From Bacteroidota bacterium (GTDB lineage: Bacteria; Bacteroidota; Rhodothermia; Balneolales; HLUCCA01): DNA of 5,458 nt. Every line of letters begins with the position of its first letter. Position 1 is the stretch's first letter. The notes under the pieces were generated by a model. It was not told the DNA's origin and ran no database searches. It was given only the letters and a program-made list of their open reading frames with translations. This document shows positions 1-5,458 of the stretch, in pieces. The translations under genes were made by a program, and so were the position numbers. The DNA lies in contig DLXM01000229.1 in the NCBI GenBank assembly GCA_003448835.1, positions 1 to 5,458 of the forward strand, read 5' to 3'.

Positions 1-1
1 T

Positions 2-43
2 GAAATCAAACATGAAACTCCATCCCCAAGAGGTAGAAGATGA
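2..43 (+). CDS. possible 3' end of an upstream gene (partial)
   Basis: Frame 2 is open from the window edge and reads EIKHETPSPRGRR before a TGA at 41-43. That stop overlaps the ATG at 40 of the next gene as ATGA, a common arrangement for translationally coupled genes in one operon. The tail is charged and shows no recognisable domain. It could be the end of another amidohydrolase-type protein, since such genes often cluster, but nothing in these 13 codons proves this. Frame 1 has stops at 1-3 and 13-15, so the upstream gene might instead end before or at the window edge. Confidence 0.4.
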   Translation, partial: EIKHETPSPRGRR

Positions 44-1440
44 GAATTACCGTATTAACTTTATTGATTGGTCTATGTACCTCATTTGCGTTTGCTCAAC
101 AGACAGGATCTGTGCATGTCAAAAATGCTACAGTAATTACAGTGACCGGAGAGATTCTTGAGAATACTGATCTCCTGGTTCGAAATGGTAAAATTACAGG
201 CATGGGACAAAACCTGTCGACTCCATCTGGGGTTTCATCGGTTGATGCTACTGGTAAGTTTGTATTACCGGGAATAATTGACGCACACTCACACTTAGGT
301 ATTGCACGGGGAATTAATGAGGCATCGAACCCTGTGACAGCGGAAGTCTCAATGCGTGATGTGATCGATCCAAATGATGTGGGAATTTATCGTGCATTAG
401 CCGGTGGTGTAACTGCTATGCATGTGCTGCATGGCTCAGCTAACGTAATTGGTGGACAAGGTGCTACGGTCAAGATGACCTATGGTGGAGATGCCAACGA
501 AATGTTGGTTGAAGATGCTCCCCGGACTATAAAATTTGCGCTGGGTGAGAATCCAACGCGAGTACACGGACAAGGAATAGGTATTCAACCCAGAACAAGA
601 ATGGGAGTTGAGCAGGTAATCCGTGAGCATTTTGATGAAGCGATTGAATATCGTAAAAAACGAAATGCATATCTCGAGGCACAAGGACAGTTTGAGAGAA
701 ATCCTCGTAGATCAGTGGCTCCACAGCCGGTAGCTAAGAACTTACGAATGGAAGTTCTTGCTGATATTGTAGATGGTGATATTCGGGTGCATTGTCATTC
801 GTATAGAGCAGATGAGATTTTGATGTTGATGCGTGTATTCAATGATTATGGAATCAAAAATTATACATTTCAGCATGCTAATGAAGCATTTAAAGTTGCA
901 CCAGAATTAGCTAAAAACGGTGCACACACATCGATTTTTGCTGATTGGTGGGCTTATAAATTCGAAGTTTACTATTCCACATCTTACAATGCCGCAATAT
1001 TGAATCATTACGGTGTAATTAACAGTATCAATTCTGATAGTGATGAATTAATTCGCCATTTAAATCATGAAGCTGCAAAAGCAGTTCGTTATGGTGGTGT
1101 TAGTGAGGGTGATGCATTAAAAATGATTACGATTAATCCAGCTATTCAATTGGGGATGGAGAATCGAATTGGGAGTATCGAGGTAGGTAAAGATGCTGAT
1201 TTTGCTATATGGAGCGGACATCCATTAAGTATCTATTCTATGGCAGAAAAGACATTTGTAAACGGAGTCCTTCGATTTGATCGTGATAATGATCCCGATG
1301 ATATGAGAATCAATCAAAGTGCAACACAAGATTATGACATGTTTGTGGATATGTCTGGTAGAGAAGTTGATGCTTGTATGCAGGATGTCTTCGAATTTTT
1401 CGATAGCGCCAATGCTCAACAAAATCACAGTCACAGATAA
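40..1440 (+). CDS. exported imidazolonepropionase-like amidohydrolase, metal ligands intact
   Basis: A 466-residue protein of the amidohydrolase superfamily, normal length for single-domain members. Residues 1-19 form a Sec signal peptide with probable cleavage at AFA|QQ, so it should act in the periplasm or outside the cell. Visible family motifs are PGIIDAHSHLG (77-87; metal ligands H83 and H85), K165 in TIKFALGENP (candidate bridging lysine), H251/H253 in RVHCHS, H279 in FQHANE, D333 in NSDSDE, and the C-terminal IGSIEVGKDADFAIW (377-391) of the small beta-sandwich domain. The family hydrolyses C-N bonds in cyclic amides or peptides; the substrate here cannot be told. AAGAGG at 28-33, six bases before the ATG, is a plausible ribosome site. 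The next gene begins 19 bases downstream and encodes a degenerate paralogue, so the two are probably co-expressed. Confidence 0.9.
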   Translation: MRITVLTLLIGLCTSFAFAQQTGSVHVKNATVITVTGEILENTDLLVRNGKITGMGQNLSTPSGVSSVDATGKFVLPGIIDAHSHLGIARGINEASNPVTAEVSMRDVIDPNDVGIYRALAGGVTAMHVLHGSANVIGGQGATVKMTYGGDANEMLVEDAPRTIKFALGENPTRVHGQGIGIQPRTRMGVEQVIREHFDEAIEYRKKRNAYLEAQGQFERNPRRSVAPQPVAKNLRMEVLADIVDGDIRVHCHSYRADEILMLMRVFNDYGIKNYTFQHANEAFKVAPELAKNGAHTSIFADWWAYKFEVYYSTSYNAAILNHYGVINSINSDSDELIRHLNHEAAKAVRYGGVSEGDALKMITINPAIQLGMENRIGSIEVGKDADFAIWSGHPLSIYSMAEKTFVNGVLRFDRDNDPDDMRINQSATQDYDMFVDMSGREVDACMQDVFEFFDSANAQQNHSHR

Positions 1441-1459
1441 TCATTTAACCTGGTTTATT

Positions 1460-2773
1460 ATGAAAAATAATTTAAAATATTTCTTATCTGGACTGATGTT
1501 ACTCATTGTAGTCGTTCAGGTTAATGCTCAGATTCCTGAAAAGGCTACTTTTGGTAAATATGCCCTGTTCGGAGGTACAATCCATACAGTTTCTGATGGT
1601 GTAATTGAAAATGGGATACTTCTAATAGATGGTAATATCATAAGTTTTGTTGGAAGTAATGTTCGAATTACAAATGATTATACATCGATTGATATTACCG
1701 GGAAGCATGTATATCCTGGTTTGATCGACGCTGGAAGTAGTCTTGGTTTGGTAGAAATCAGTGCTGTTCCGGTTACAGTTGATAATGCTGAAATCGGAAG
1801 TATGAATCCACATATGCGTGCTTTCACGGCGATTAATCCAAATTCAGTTGCGATTCCAGTAACGCGTGTAGAAGGTGTTACTACGGTTATTTCAAATCCG
1901 GCATCGGGTGTCATCTCCGGAAAATCAACCATGATCAATTTGTATGGATATTCACCGGATTCTATGGCTGTTGTTCAGGATGTTGGTTTATTTGTGAATT
2001 GGCCAACTGTCAGTCGCAGGGGAGGTTGGGATTCCAGAACTGATGAGGAAATCCAAAAACAGTACGATGAACAAATTAAATCACTAGATGATTTTATTGC
2101 AGATGCATTGTTTTATCATAAAGTGAAAGAGGAGTATAGCACTTCACCAAATGGTAAGAAAACTCCCACTAAGAATTCTTCTCTCGAGGCAATGGGCGAT
2201 ATTGTTGATGGTAAACTTCCATTGATTATATCAGTAGATCGGGAATCAGATATCTTAAAAGCTATTGAGTGGACAAAAAAGAATCCATCATTGAAAGTTA
2301 TTTTCAGTTCAGTAGCTGAAGGTTGGAGAGTGGCTGATGAAATCGCTGCAGCTGGAATTCCTTGTCTTGTTGGTCCTTTACTTAGATTACCAACACGAGA
2401 TCATGATAACTATCAAAGAGCATATCAAAATGCTGCTCTTTTGCATGATGCGGGTGTGAAAATCGCAATACGTACGGGCGATACTGAAAATGTCCGCAAT
2501 TTGCCATTTAATGCCGGATATGCAGCTACTTACGGACTCGGCAAAGATGAAGCCTTAAAAGCGATAACTTTATATCCGGCTCAAATTTTTGGTGTTGATG
2601 ATAAAATTGGATCACTTAGAGAAGGATTATTGGCAAATGTTGTAGTGACCAATGGCGATATTCTTGAGACGATGACAAAAGTTGAACATGTTTTTATCAA
2701 CGGACACAAAATCCCAATGAACAGTCGTCACATTCAATTATTTGATGAATTTCTGAATCGTGATGTACGATAA
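1460..2773 (+). CDS. exported amidohydrolase-like protein lacking the metal-binding residues (probable pseudoenzyme)
   Basis: A 437-residue protein colinear with the preceding amidohydrolase. The frame is open back to 1319, but the ATG at 1460 is chosen because it opens a clean signal peptide (MKNNLKYFLS, then a hydrophobic core, VNA|Q near residue 23) and does not overlap the upstream gene. Fold markers remain: VYPGLIDAGSSLGLVEI (84-100), MGDIVDGKLP (245-254), KDEALKAITLYPAQIFGVDDKIGS (362-385). However, HxH has become G92-S-S94, the second His pair aligns with I256/S258, the next His with S284, and the catalytic Asp with G340; the candidate bridging lysine also has no counterpart. Metal-dependent hydrolysis is therefore unlikely. 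No frameshift or internal stop is present and the reading frame is full length, so it is not a decaying gene. It may be a structural or binding partner of its neighbour; that role is inference. No Shine-Dalgarno sequence is visible. Confidence 0.85.
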   Translation: MKNNLKYFLSGLMLLIVVVQVNAQIPEKATFGKYALFGGTIHTVSDGVIENGILLIDGNIISFVGSNVRITNDYTSIDITGKHVYPGLIDAGSSLGLVEISAVPVTVDNAEIGSMNPHMRAFTAINPNSVAIPVTRVEGVTTVISNPASGVISGKSTMINLYGYSPDSMAVVQDVGLFVNWPTVSRRGGWDSRTDEEIQKQYDEQIKSLDDFIADALFYHKVKEEYSTSPNGKKTPTKNSSLEAMGDIVDGKLPLIISVDRESDILKAIEWTKKNPSLKVIFSSVAEGWRVADEIAAAGIPCLVGPLLRLPTRDHDNYQRAYQNAALLHDAGVKIAIRTGDTENVRNLPFNAGYAATYGLGKDEALKAITLYPAQIFGVDDKIGSLREGLLANVVVTNGDILETMTKVEHVFINGHKIPMNSRHIQLFDEFLNRDVR

Positions 2774-2788
2774 CTTATAAACGAAGAG

Positions 2789-2823
2789 TGTGCATTAAAT
2801 GAAGATTTCTCATTTAGTGCACA
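2789..2823. terminator. hairpin between convergent genes, candidate bidirectional terminator
   Basis: TGTGCATTAAATGA (2789-2802) and TCATTTAGTGCACA (2810-2823) form a 14-bp stem with a single G-T wobble and a 7-base loop. It lies between two convergent operons, the expected place for a shared terminator. The right arm covers the last codons and the stop (2814-2816) of the minus-strand MerC gene. Neither side is followed by a clear T-run, so intrinsic termination is not certain; it may instead protect the 3' ends of both messages. Confidence 0.5.
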
Positions 2824-3272
2824 TGATTTGGATTATGACAGACGTGGGTGTGTTTGTTGTTTTTATATACTGTCAAAGCTAAAATCACAACCCCAATTAT
2901 TAGCAAAATGGTTCGAAAAATGAAAGTTGTTCCATTTACAGAATTATTATAAAGTTCTGAAAAGTTACTGATATGGACATGCTCGATGGCAAATTGACTT
3001 GTCAATATTATTGTCAATCCGAGTAAAAAGAAAATCAACAACTTAATATTCTTATGTTTTATCCATGTTGGGTAAAACGCATATAAACTTACCGGAATGA
3101 CCGAAAGAATGAGGATTAATTCGAGGGTGTCATTGAAAAATGTTGAAAATGCTGGAATCAGAATAATTATAACCGGCATCATGAGGCAATGAATCAAACA
3201 AAGAGAAGAAAATAAATAACTCAGATTTTGAGCGGTTTTTTTTCCGGGAATACCAGAGTAAGAAGTTGACAT
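2814..3272 (-). CDS. MerC-domain inner-membrane protein with Cys/His-rich tail
   Basis: A 152-residue membrane protein resembling the MerC family (mercury uptake proteins). Four hydrophobic segments lie at about 18-42, 50-68, 76-93 and 117-136. The first carries the family signature CLIHCLMMP (C25, H28, C29, P33), the probable metal-binding site. The C-terminal tail HTHVCHNPNHVH (141-152) adds five His and one Cys and could bind metal. The start at 3272 is preferred: it lies 4 bases after the stop of the upstream regulator and follows an AT-rich leader. An ATG at 3302 in the same frame would add ten residues and overlap that gene by 26 bases. Co-transcription with a Fur-family regulator suggests control by a metal ion. 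No other mer genes are present, so mercury transport specifically is not supported; handling of zinc or another metal is possible. Confidence 0.8.
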   Translation of the reverse strand: MSTSYSGIPGKKTAQNLSYLFSSLCLIHCLMMPVIIILIPAFSTFFNDTLELILILSVIPVSLYAFYPTWIKHKNIKLLIFFLLGLTIILTSQFAIEHVHISNFSELYNNSVNGTTFIFRTILLIIGVVILALTVYKNNKHTHVCHNPNHVH

Positions 3273-3276
3273 AATT

Positions 3277-3708
3277 TTATTGGCAAGCCGGACATATTCC
3301 ATGTAGTCTTATTTCCTGTTCAAGCACTTTAAATCCCTCTTTTATACTGGCAATACCAGATTGAGTGTGTTGTGAAACAGGAAAACAGAAGATTTTTTCA
3401 CATGAATTACAGATAAAATGTGCATGATCATGTTCAGAAACCGGAATTTTATTGCTTTTAAGCATGATTGCATAAAGCCAATTTCGATCTTCCGTTGCAA
3501 CTTTGTGAATGAGTCCTTTTTCGTTGAAAGTATTTAGTGTTCTATATAAAGTAACTTTATCCACACTTTCGTCACCAATTTTATCGGTAATATCAGCATG
3601 AGATAATGCAACATCTGAATGAACTAATACATTCAAAACAGTTGTCCGAATCGGAGTAACCTTTAAATTGAATTCTTTTAGAATATCAGAAATTTCAGAT
3701 TGTAGCAT
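3277..3708 (-). CDS. Fur-family metal-responsive transcriptional repressor (possibly Zur-like)
   Basis: A 143-residue protein of typical length for the Fur family. The N-terminal half is the winged-helix DNA-binding domain: LKVTPIRTTVLNVL (15-28), ALSHADI (34-40, with H37), and the recognition region DKVTLYRTLNTF (50-61). The C-terminal half is the dimerisation and metal-sensing domain: HDHAHF (93-98), CNSC (C100, C103) and CPAC (C139, C142). The two CxxC pairs form the structural zinc site seen in many Fur, Zur and PerR proteins; the His-rich stretch supplies likely sensing ligands. It is first in an operon with the MerC-domain gene. A perfect 17-bp palindrome 17 bases upstream of its ATG suggests autoregulation. 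Which metal is sensed cannot be decided from residues alone: the MerC neighbour makes zinc plausible, iron or another metal remains possible. Confidence 0.9.
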   Translation of the reverse strand: MLQSEISDILKEFNLKVTPIRTTVLNVLVHSDVALSHADITDKIGDESVDKVTLYRTLNTFNEKGLIHKVATEDRNWLYAIMLKSNKIPVSEHDHAHFICNSCEKIFCFPVSQHTQSGIASIKEGFKVLEQEIRLHGICPACQ

Positions 3709-3725
3709 TACTTAAAATACACTAT

Positions 3726-3742
3726 TTGCAACTTAGTTGCAA
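3726..3742. promoter_or_regulatory. candidate operator of the Fur-family repressor (17-bp perfect palindrome)
   Basis: TTGCAACTTAGTTGCAA consists of two perfect 7-base inverted arms around a TTA spacer. It sits 17 bases upstream of the regulator ATG (minus strand) and 150 bases from the divergent GTG start. Fur-family dimers bind inverted repeats of about this size over the promoters of their own genes, so autoregulation of the regulator-MerC operon is the simplest reading. Binding is inferred from position and symmetry, not shown. Confidence 0.65.
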
Positions 3743-3773
3743 TGGAGATTAATTTCTTCATATCAACGAAACC

Positions 3774-3798
3774 TTGAATCATATAGTTCAGGATTCAA
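3774..3798. repeat. short inverted repeat in the divergent intergenic region
   Basis: TTGAATC (3774-3780) and GATTCAA (3792-3798) are perfect 7-base inverted arms separated by 11 bases. GTTCAGG at 3786-3792, inside the spacer, can also pair with the left side (CCTTGAA, 3772-3778) with one bulge, giving two alternative foldings. It could be a secondary regulatory site or a weak hairpin in the leader of the regulator message. Function unknown; chance is possible in such AT-rich sequence. Confidence 0.3.
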
Positions 3799-3846
3799 TA
3801 AATCAAAGATAATAGAAATAAATGATAATTTTCTGCGCATGAAAGC

Positions 3847-3875
3847 ATAATTGTCACGATATTTAATACAATTAT
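3847..3875. repeat. AT-rich inverted repeat upstream of the AtuA-family gene
   Basis: ATAATTGT (3847-3854) and ACAATTAT (3868-3875) are perfect 8-base inverted arms with a 13-base spacer, ending 17 bases before the GTG start at 3893. This is the position of a core promoter, an operator or a leader hairpin for the AtuA-family gene. The arms are almost all A and T, so a chance match cannot be excluded. Confidence 0.3.
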
Positions 3876-3892
3876 TAAGAGAATAAGATCAA

Positions 3893-5251
3893 GTGAAAAA
3901 AATAGTTAGAATTGCATCGGGTCAAGGTTTCTGGGGTGATTTGCCCATAGCGCCTATTCAACAAGTTAAGAAAGGTAACATAGATTACCTGATGATGGAT
4001 TACCTTGCTGAGGTAACAATGTCTATCATGCAAAAGCAAAAATTACGTAATCCAAATTTTGGGTATGCACGTGATTTTGTAGATGTTATTAAAGCAATTC
4101 TTCCAGAAGTATCATCCGGAAAAGTAAAAGTAATGAGTAATGCAGGTGGAGTGAATCCGCTTGAGTGTGCCAAAGTTATTTCGCAATTAGCCCATGAAGC
4201 CGGATATAAGGTCAAAATTGCAGTGGTACATGGTGATGATATTTTAGATCAAATTGATCATCTCACTCCATCAAATCTACTTGATAACATGGAAACGGGT
4301 GATGGTTTGCAATCTGTCAGGGATAAATTATTGAGTGCCAATATCTATTTTGGAGCAGCTCCAATGGTAGAAGCTTTAAAAAGAGGGGCACAAATTGTAA
4401 TTACAGGTAGAGTCACTGACACTGGATTATGCCTTGCGCCCTTAGTACATGAATTTGGATGGGATTTTGAAAATTACGATTTAATGGCTGCGGGTACAGT
4501 AGCCGGACATATTTTGGAATGCGGTGCGCAAAGTTCAGGTGGCAATTATACTGATTGGAAAAGAGTAGCTGATTTCACTCAAATTGGATTTCCAATTGTA
4601 GAGGCTCAATCCGATGGTAGTTTTGTAGTTACGAAACACGAAGGAACCGGTGGATTTGTCCACAGCTCAACAGTTAAAGAGCAGCTTTTATATGAAATCG
4701 GTGATCCTAAAAATTATATAACACCAGATTGTATTGCGGATTTTACAAGTATCAAAGTATCTGATATTGGACAAAATCGAGTGCATGTAACAGGTATCAA
4801 AGGACAACCTGCCACACCATTTTATAAAGTTAGTGCGAGCTACAATGATGGATTCAAGTTAACCAGTTCATTGACTTATTGCTGGCCTGACGCCCTTGAA
4901 AAGGCACAAGTTGGATTTGAAATATTAAAAGCCAGAGCAAAAAATCTGGGATTGAGCATTGATGAATTTCATGCAGATTACGTTGGTTATTCAGGTTGTA
5001 GTGAAAATCCGATTCAGTTGAATCAAACAACGCAAGAATTAGACGAAATCCAATTACGATTCAGTGCCATATCAAATAAAAAAGAAGATTTAGACCGTTT
5101 AGGGATGGAAATTGCACCGTTAATTTTAACGGGTCCGGGTGGTGTTACTGGATTTGCCGGAGGTAGACCTAAAGCAAGCGAAATAGTAGCCTATTGGCCG
5201 GCACTGATTAAAAAAGAAGCCGTAAATCCTATTATTGAAGTAATGGATTAA
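3893..5251 (+). CDS. AtuA-family (DUF1446) acyclic terpene utilisation-like protein
   Basis: A 452-residue protein that matches the AtuA/DUF1446 family along its length. Conserved blocks are SGQGFWGDLPIAP (9-21), DYLAEVTMSI (36-45), SNAGGVNP (82-89), TGRVTDTGL (171-179), AGTVAGHILECGAQSSGG (200-217) and TGPGGVTGFAGGRP (413-426). No signal peptide is seen, so it should be cytoplasmic. The family is named after a gene in the Pseudomonas citronellol/geraniol pathway; its biochemical activity is poorly defined and the name does not prove terpene use here. The start is GTG: an in-frame TAA three codons upstream rules out a longer form, and the next Met (34) would remove the conserved N-terminal block. 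Only a weak AAGAGA (3877-3882) precedes it. No acyl-CoA carboxylase gene lies in this window; the following gene is an ABC exporter 54 bases on. Confidence 0.85.
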   Translation: MKKIVRIASGQGFWGDLPIAPIQQVKKGNIDYLMMDYLAEVTMSIMQKQKLRNPNFGYARDFVDVIKAILPEVSSGKVKVMSNAGGVNPLECAKVISQLAHEAGYKVKIAVVHGDDILDQIDHLTPSNLLDNMETGDGLQSVRDKLLSANIYFGAAPMVEALKRGAQIVITGRVTDTGLCLAPLVHEFGWDFENYDLMAAGTVAGHILECGAQSSGGNYTDWKRVADFTQIGFPIVEAQSDGSFVVTKHEGTGGFVHSSTVKEQLLYEIGDPKNYITPDCIADFTSIKVSDIGQNRVHVTGIKGQPATPFYKVSASYNDGFKLTSSLTYCWPDALEKAQVGFEILKARAKNLGLSIDEFHADYVGYSGCSENPIQLNQTTQELDEIQLRFSAISNKKEDLDRLGMEIAPLILTGPGGVTGFAGGRPKASEIVAYWPALIKKEAVNPIIEVMD

Positions 5252-5305
5252 CAAGTCTGGAAAAAGCAAAAAGATTCGTTGGGGTTTTAGAAATCCTCAA
5301 AAATT

Positions 5306-5458
5306 ATGTGGGAATTACGAAAACTAAATAAATACTTTCGAAAATATAGAAAGACGATGATTCTTGGAGTCATCTATCTAACTATATCCAATGTCTTTTT
5401 GGTATGGATCCCTGTGTTAATCCGCCAGACACTAGATGATATCGAAATGATACAGGAA
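5306..5458 (+). CDS. ABC exporter-type permease/ATPase, N-terminal fragment
   Basis: An open frame from ATG 5306 to the window edge gives 51 residues beginning MWELRKLNKYFRKYRKTMIL. A basic amphipathic N-terminus (R5, K6, K9, R12, K13, R15, K16) is followed by a hydrophobic first membrane helix (about 18-39) and then LIRQTLDDI, the pattern that opens half-size ABC exporters (MdlA/MsbA-like, usually near 580-600 residues with a fused ATPase). An in-frame TAG at 5288-5290 limits the start. The ATPase motifs lie beyond the window, so the assignment rests on the N-terminus only. It follows the AtuA-family gene by 54 bases with no convincing terminator between, so co-transcription is possible though no functional link is evident. 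Confidence 0.65.
   Translation, partial: MWELRKLNKYFRKYRKTMILGVIYLTISNVFLVWIPVLIRQTLDDIEMIQE

Noticed and set aside
436..724. Overlapping minus-strand open frames inside the first amidohydrolase gene
   Set aside because: They are antisense to a strongly supported gene, have no recognisable motifs, and have no convincing start context.
1319..1459. 47-codon N-terminal extension of the second amidohydrolase-like gene
   Set aside because: It overlaps the end of the first amidohydrolase almost completely, and a clean signal peptide begins at the ATG at 1460.
1460..2773. Reading the second amidohydrolase-like gene as a decaying pseudogene
   Set aside because: The frame is full length with an intact signal peptide and fold landmarks, and changes are concentrated at ligand positions, which fits functional divergence better than decay.
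3273..3302. Upstream ATG at 3302 for the MerC-domain gene
   Set aside because: It would overlap the regulator coding end by 26 bases; the ATG at 3272 follows the regulator stop by 4 bases and gives a better N-terminus. Not fully excluded.
3804..3811. TATCTTTG on the minus strand, matching the Bacteroidota -7 element TAnnTTTG
   Set aside because: No TTTG element is found 19-21 bases upstream, and it lies about 95 bases from the regulator start. One short match in AT-rich DNA is not enough.
4000..4215. Minus-strand open frame within the AtuA-family gene
   Set aside because: Antisense to conserved coding sequence, with no domain or leader; a shadow frame.
5252..5305. Possible terminator between the AtuA-family gene and the ABC exporter (TTGGGG with CCTCAA)
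   Set aside because: The arms are only six bases with a mismatch and no T-run follows, so it is no better than chance.

Overview
The window looks like chromosomal DNA from an AT-rich member of the Bacteroidota or a close relative (Balneolota or another lineage of the FCB group). The clues are weak or absent Shine-Dalgarno sequences, AT-rich leaders before start codons, Sec signal peptides ending in Ala-Gln, and the gene repertoire: exported imidazolonepropionase-like amidohydrolases in tandem, a Fur-family regulator paired with a MerC-domain protein, and an AtuA/DUF1446 protein. This placement is inference from gene content. No rRNA, tRNA, CRISPR array, insertion sequence or phage gene was seen.

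Left part (1-2773, + strand): a probable tail of an upstream gene (stop overlapping the next start as ATGA) leads into two tandem exported amidohydrolase-fold proteins, 19 bases apart. The first keeps the metal-binding residues of the superfamily. The second is a colinear paralogue in which every corresponding ligand position is replaced, so it is probably a non-catalytic partner or a protein with a new role. A 14-bp-stem hairpin lies between this operon and the convergent gene on the other strand.

Middle (2814-3742, - strand): a two-gene operon, transcribed leftwards, encodes a Fur-family metalloregulator followed 4 bases later by a four-helix MerC-domain membrane protein with a Cys/His-rich tail. 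A perfect 17-bp palindrome, TTGCAAC-TTA-GTTGCAA, sits 17 bases upstream of the regulator start and is the obvious candidate operator. With no merA, merR, merT or merP in view, the pair looks more like a metal-homeostasis (possibly zinc) unit than a mercury-detoxification operon.

Right part (3893-5458, + strand): a complete AtuA-family protein starting at GTG, then the first 51 codons of an ABC-exporter-type membrane protein that runs off the window. The 184-base divergent intergenic region (3709-3892) holds the palindrome and two weaker inverted repeats.

Most of the window is ordinary. The points most worth a second look are the active/degenerate amidohydrolase pair and the self-contained Fur-MerC unit with its palindrome. 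No strong candidate for an entirely new system was found.
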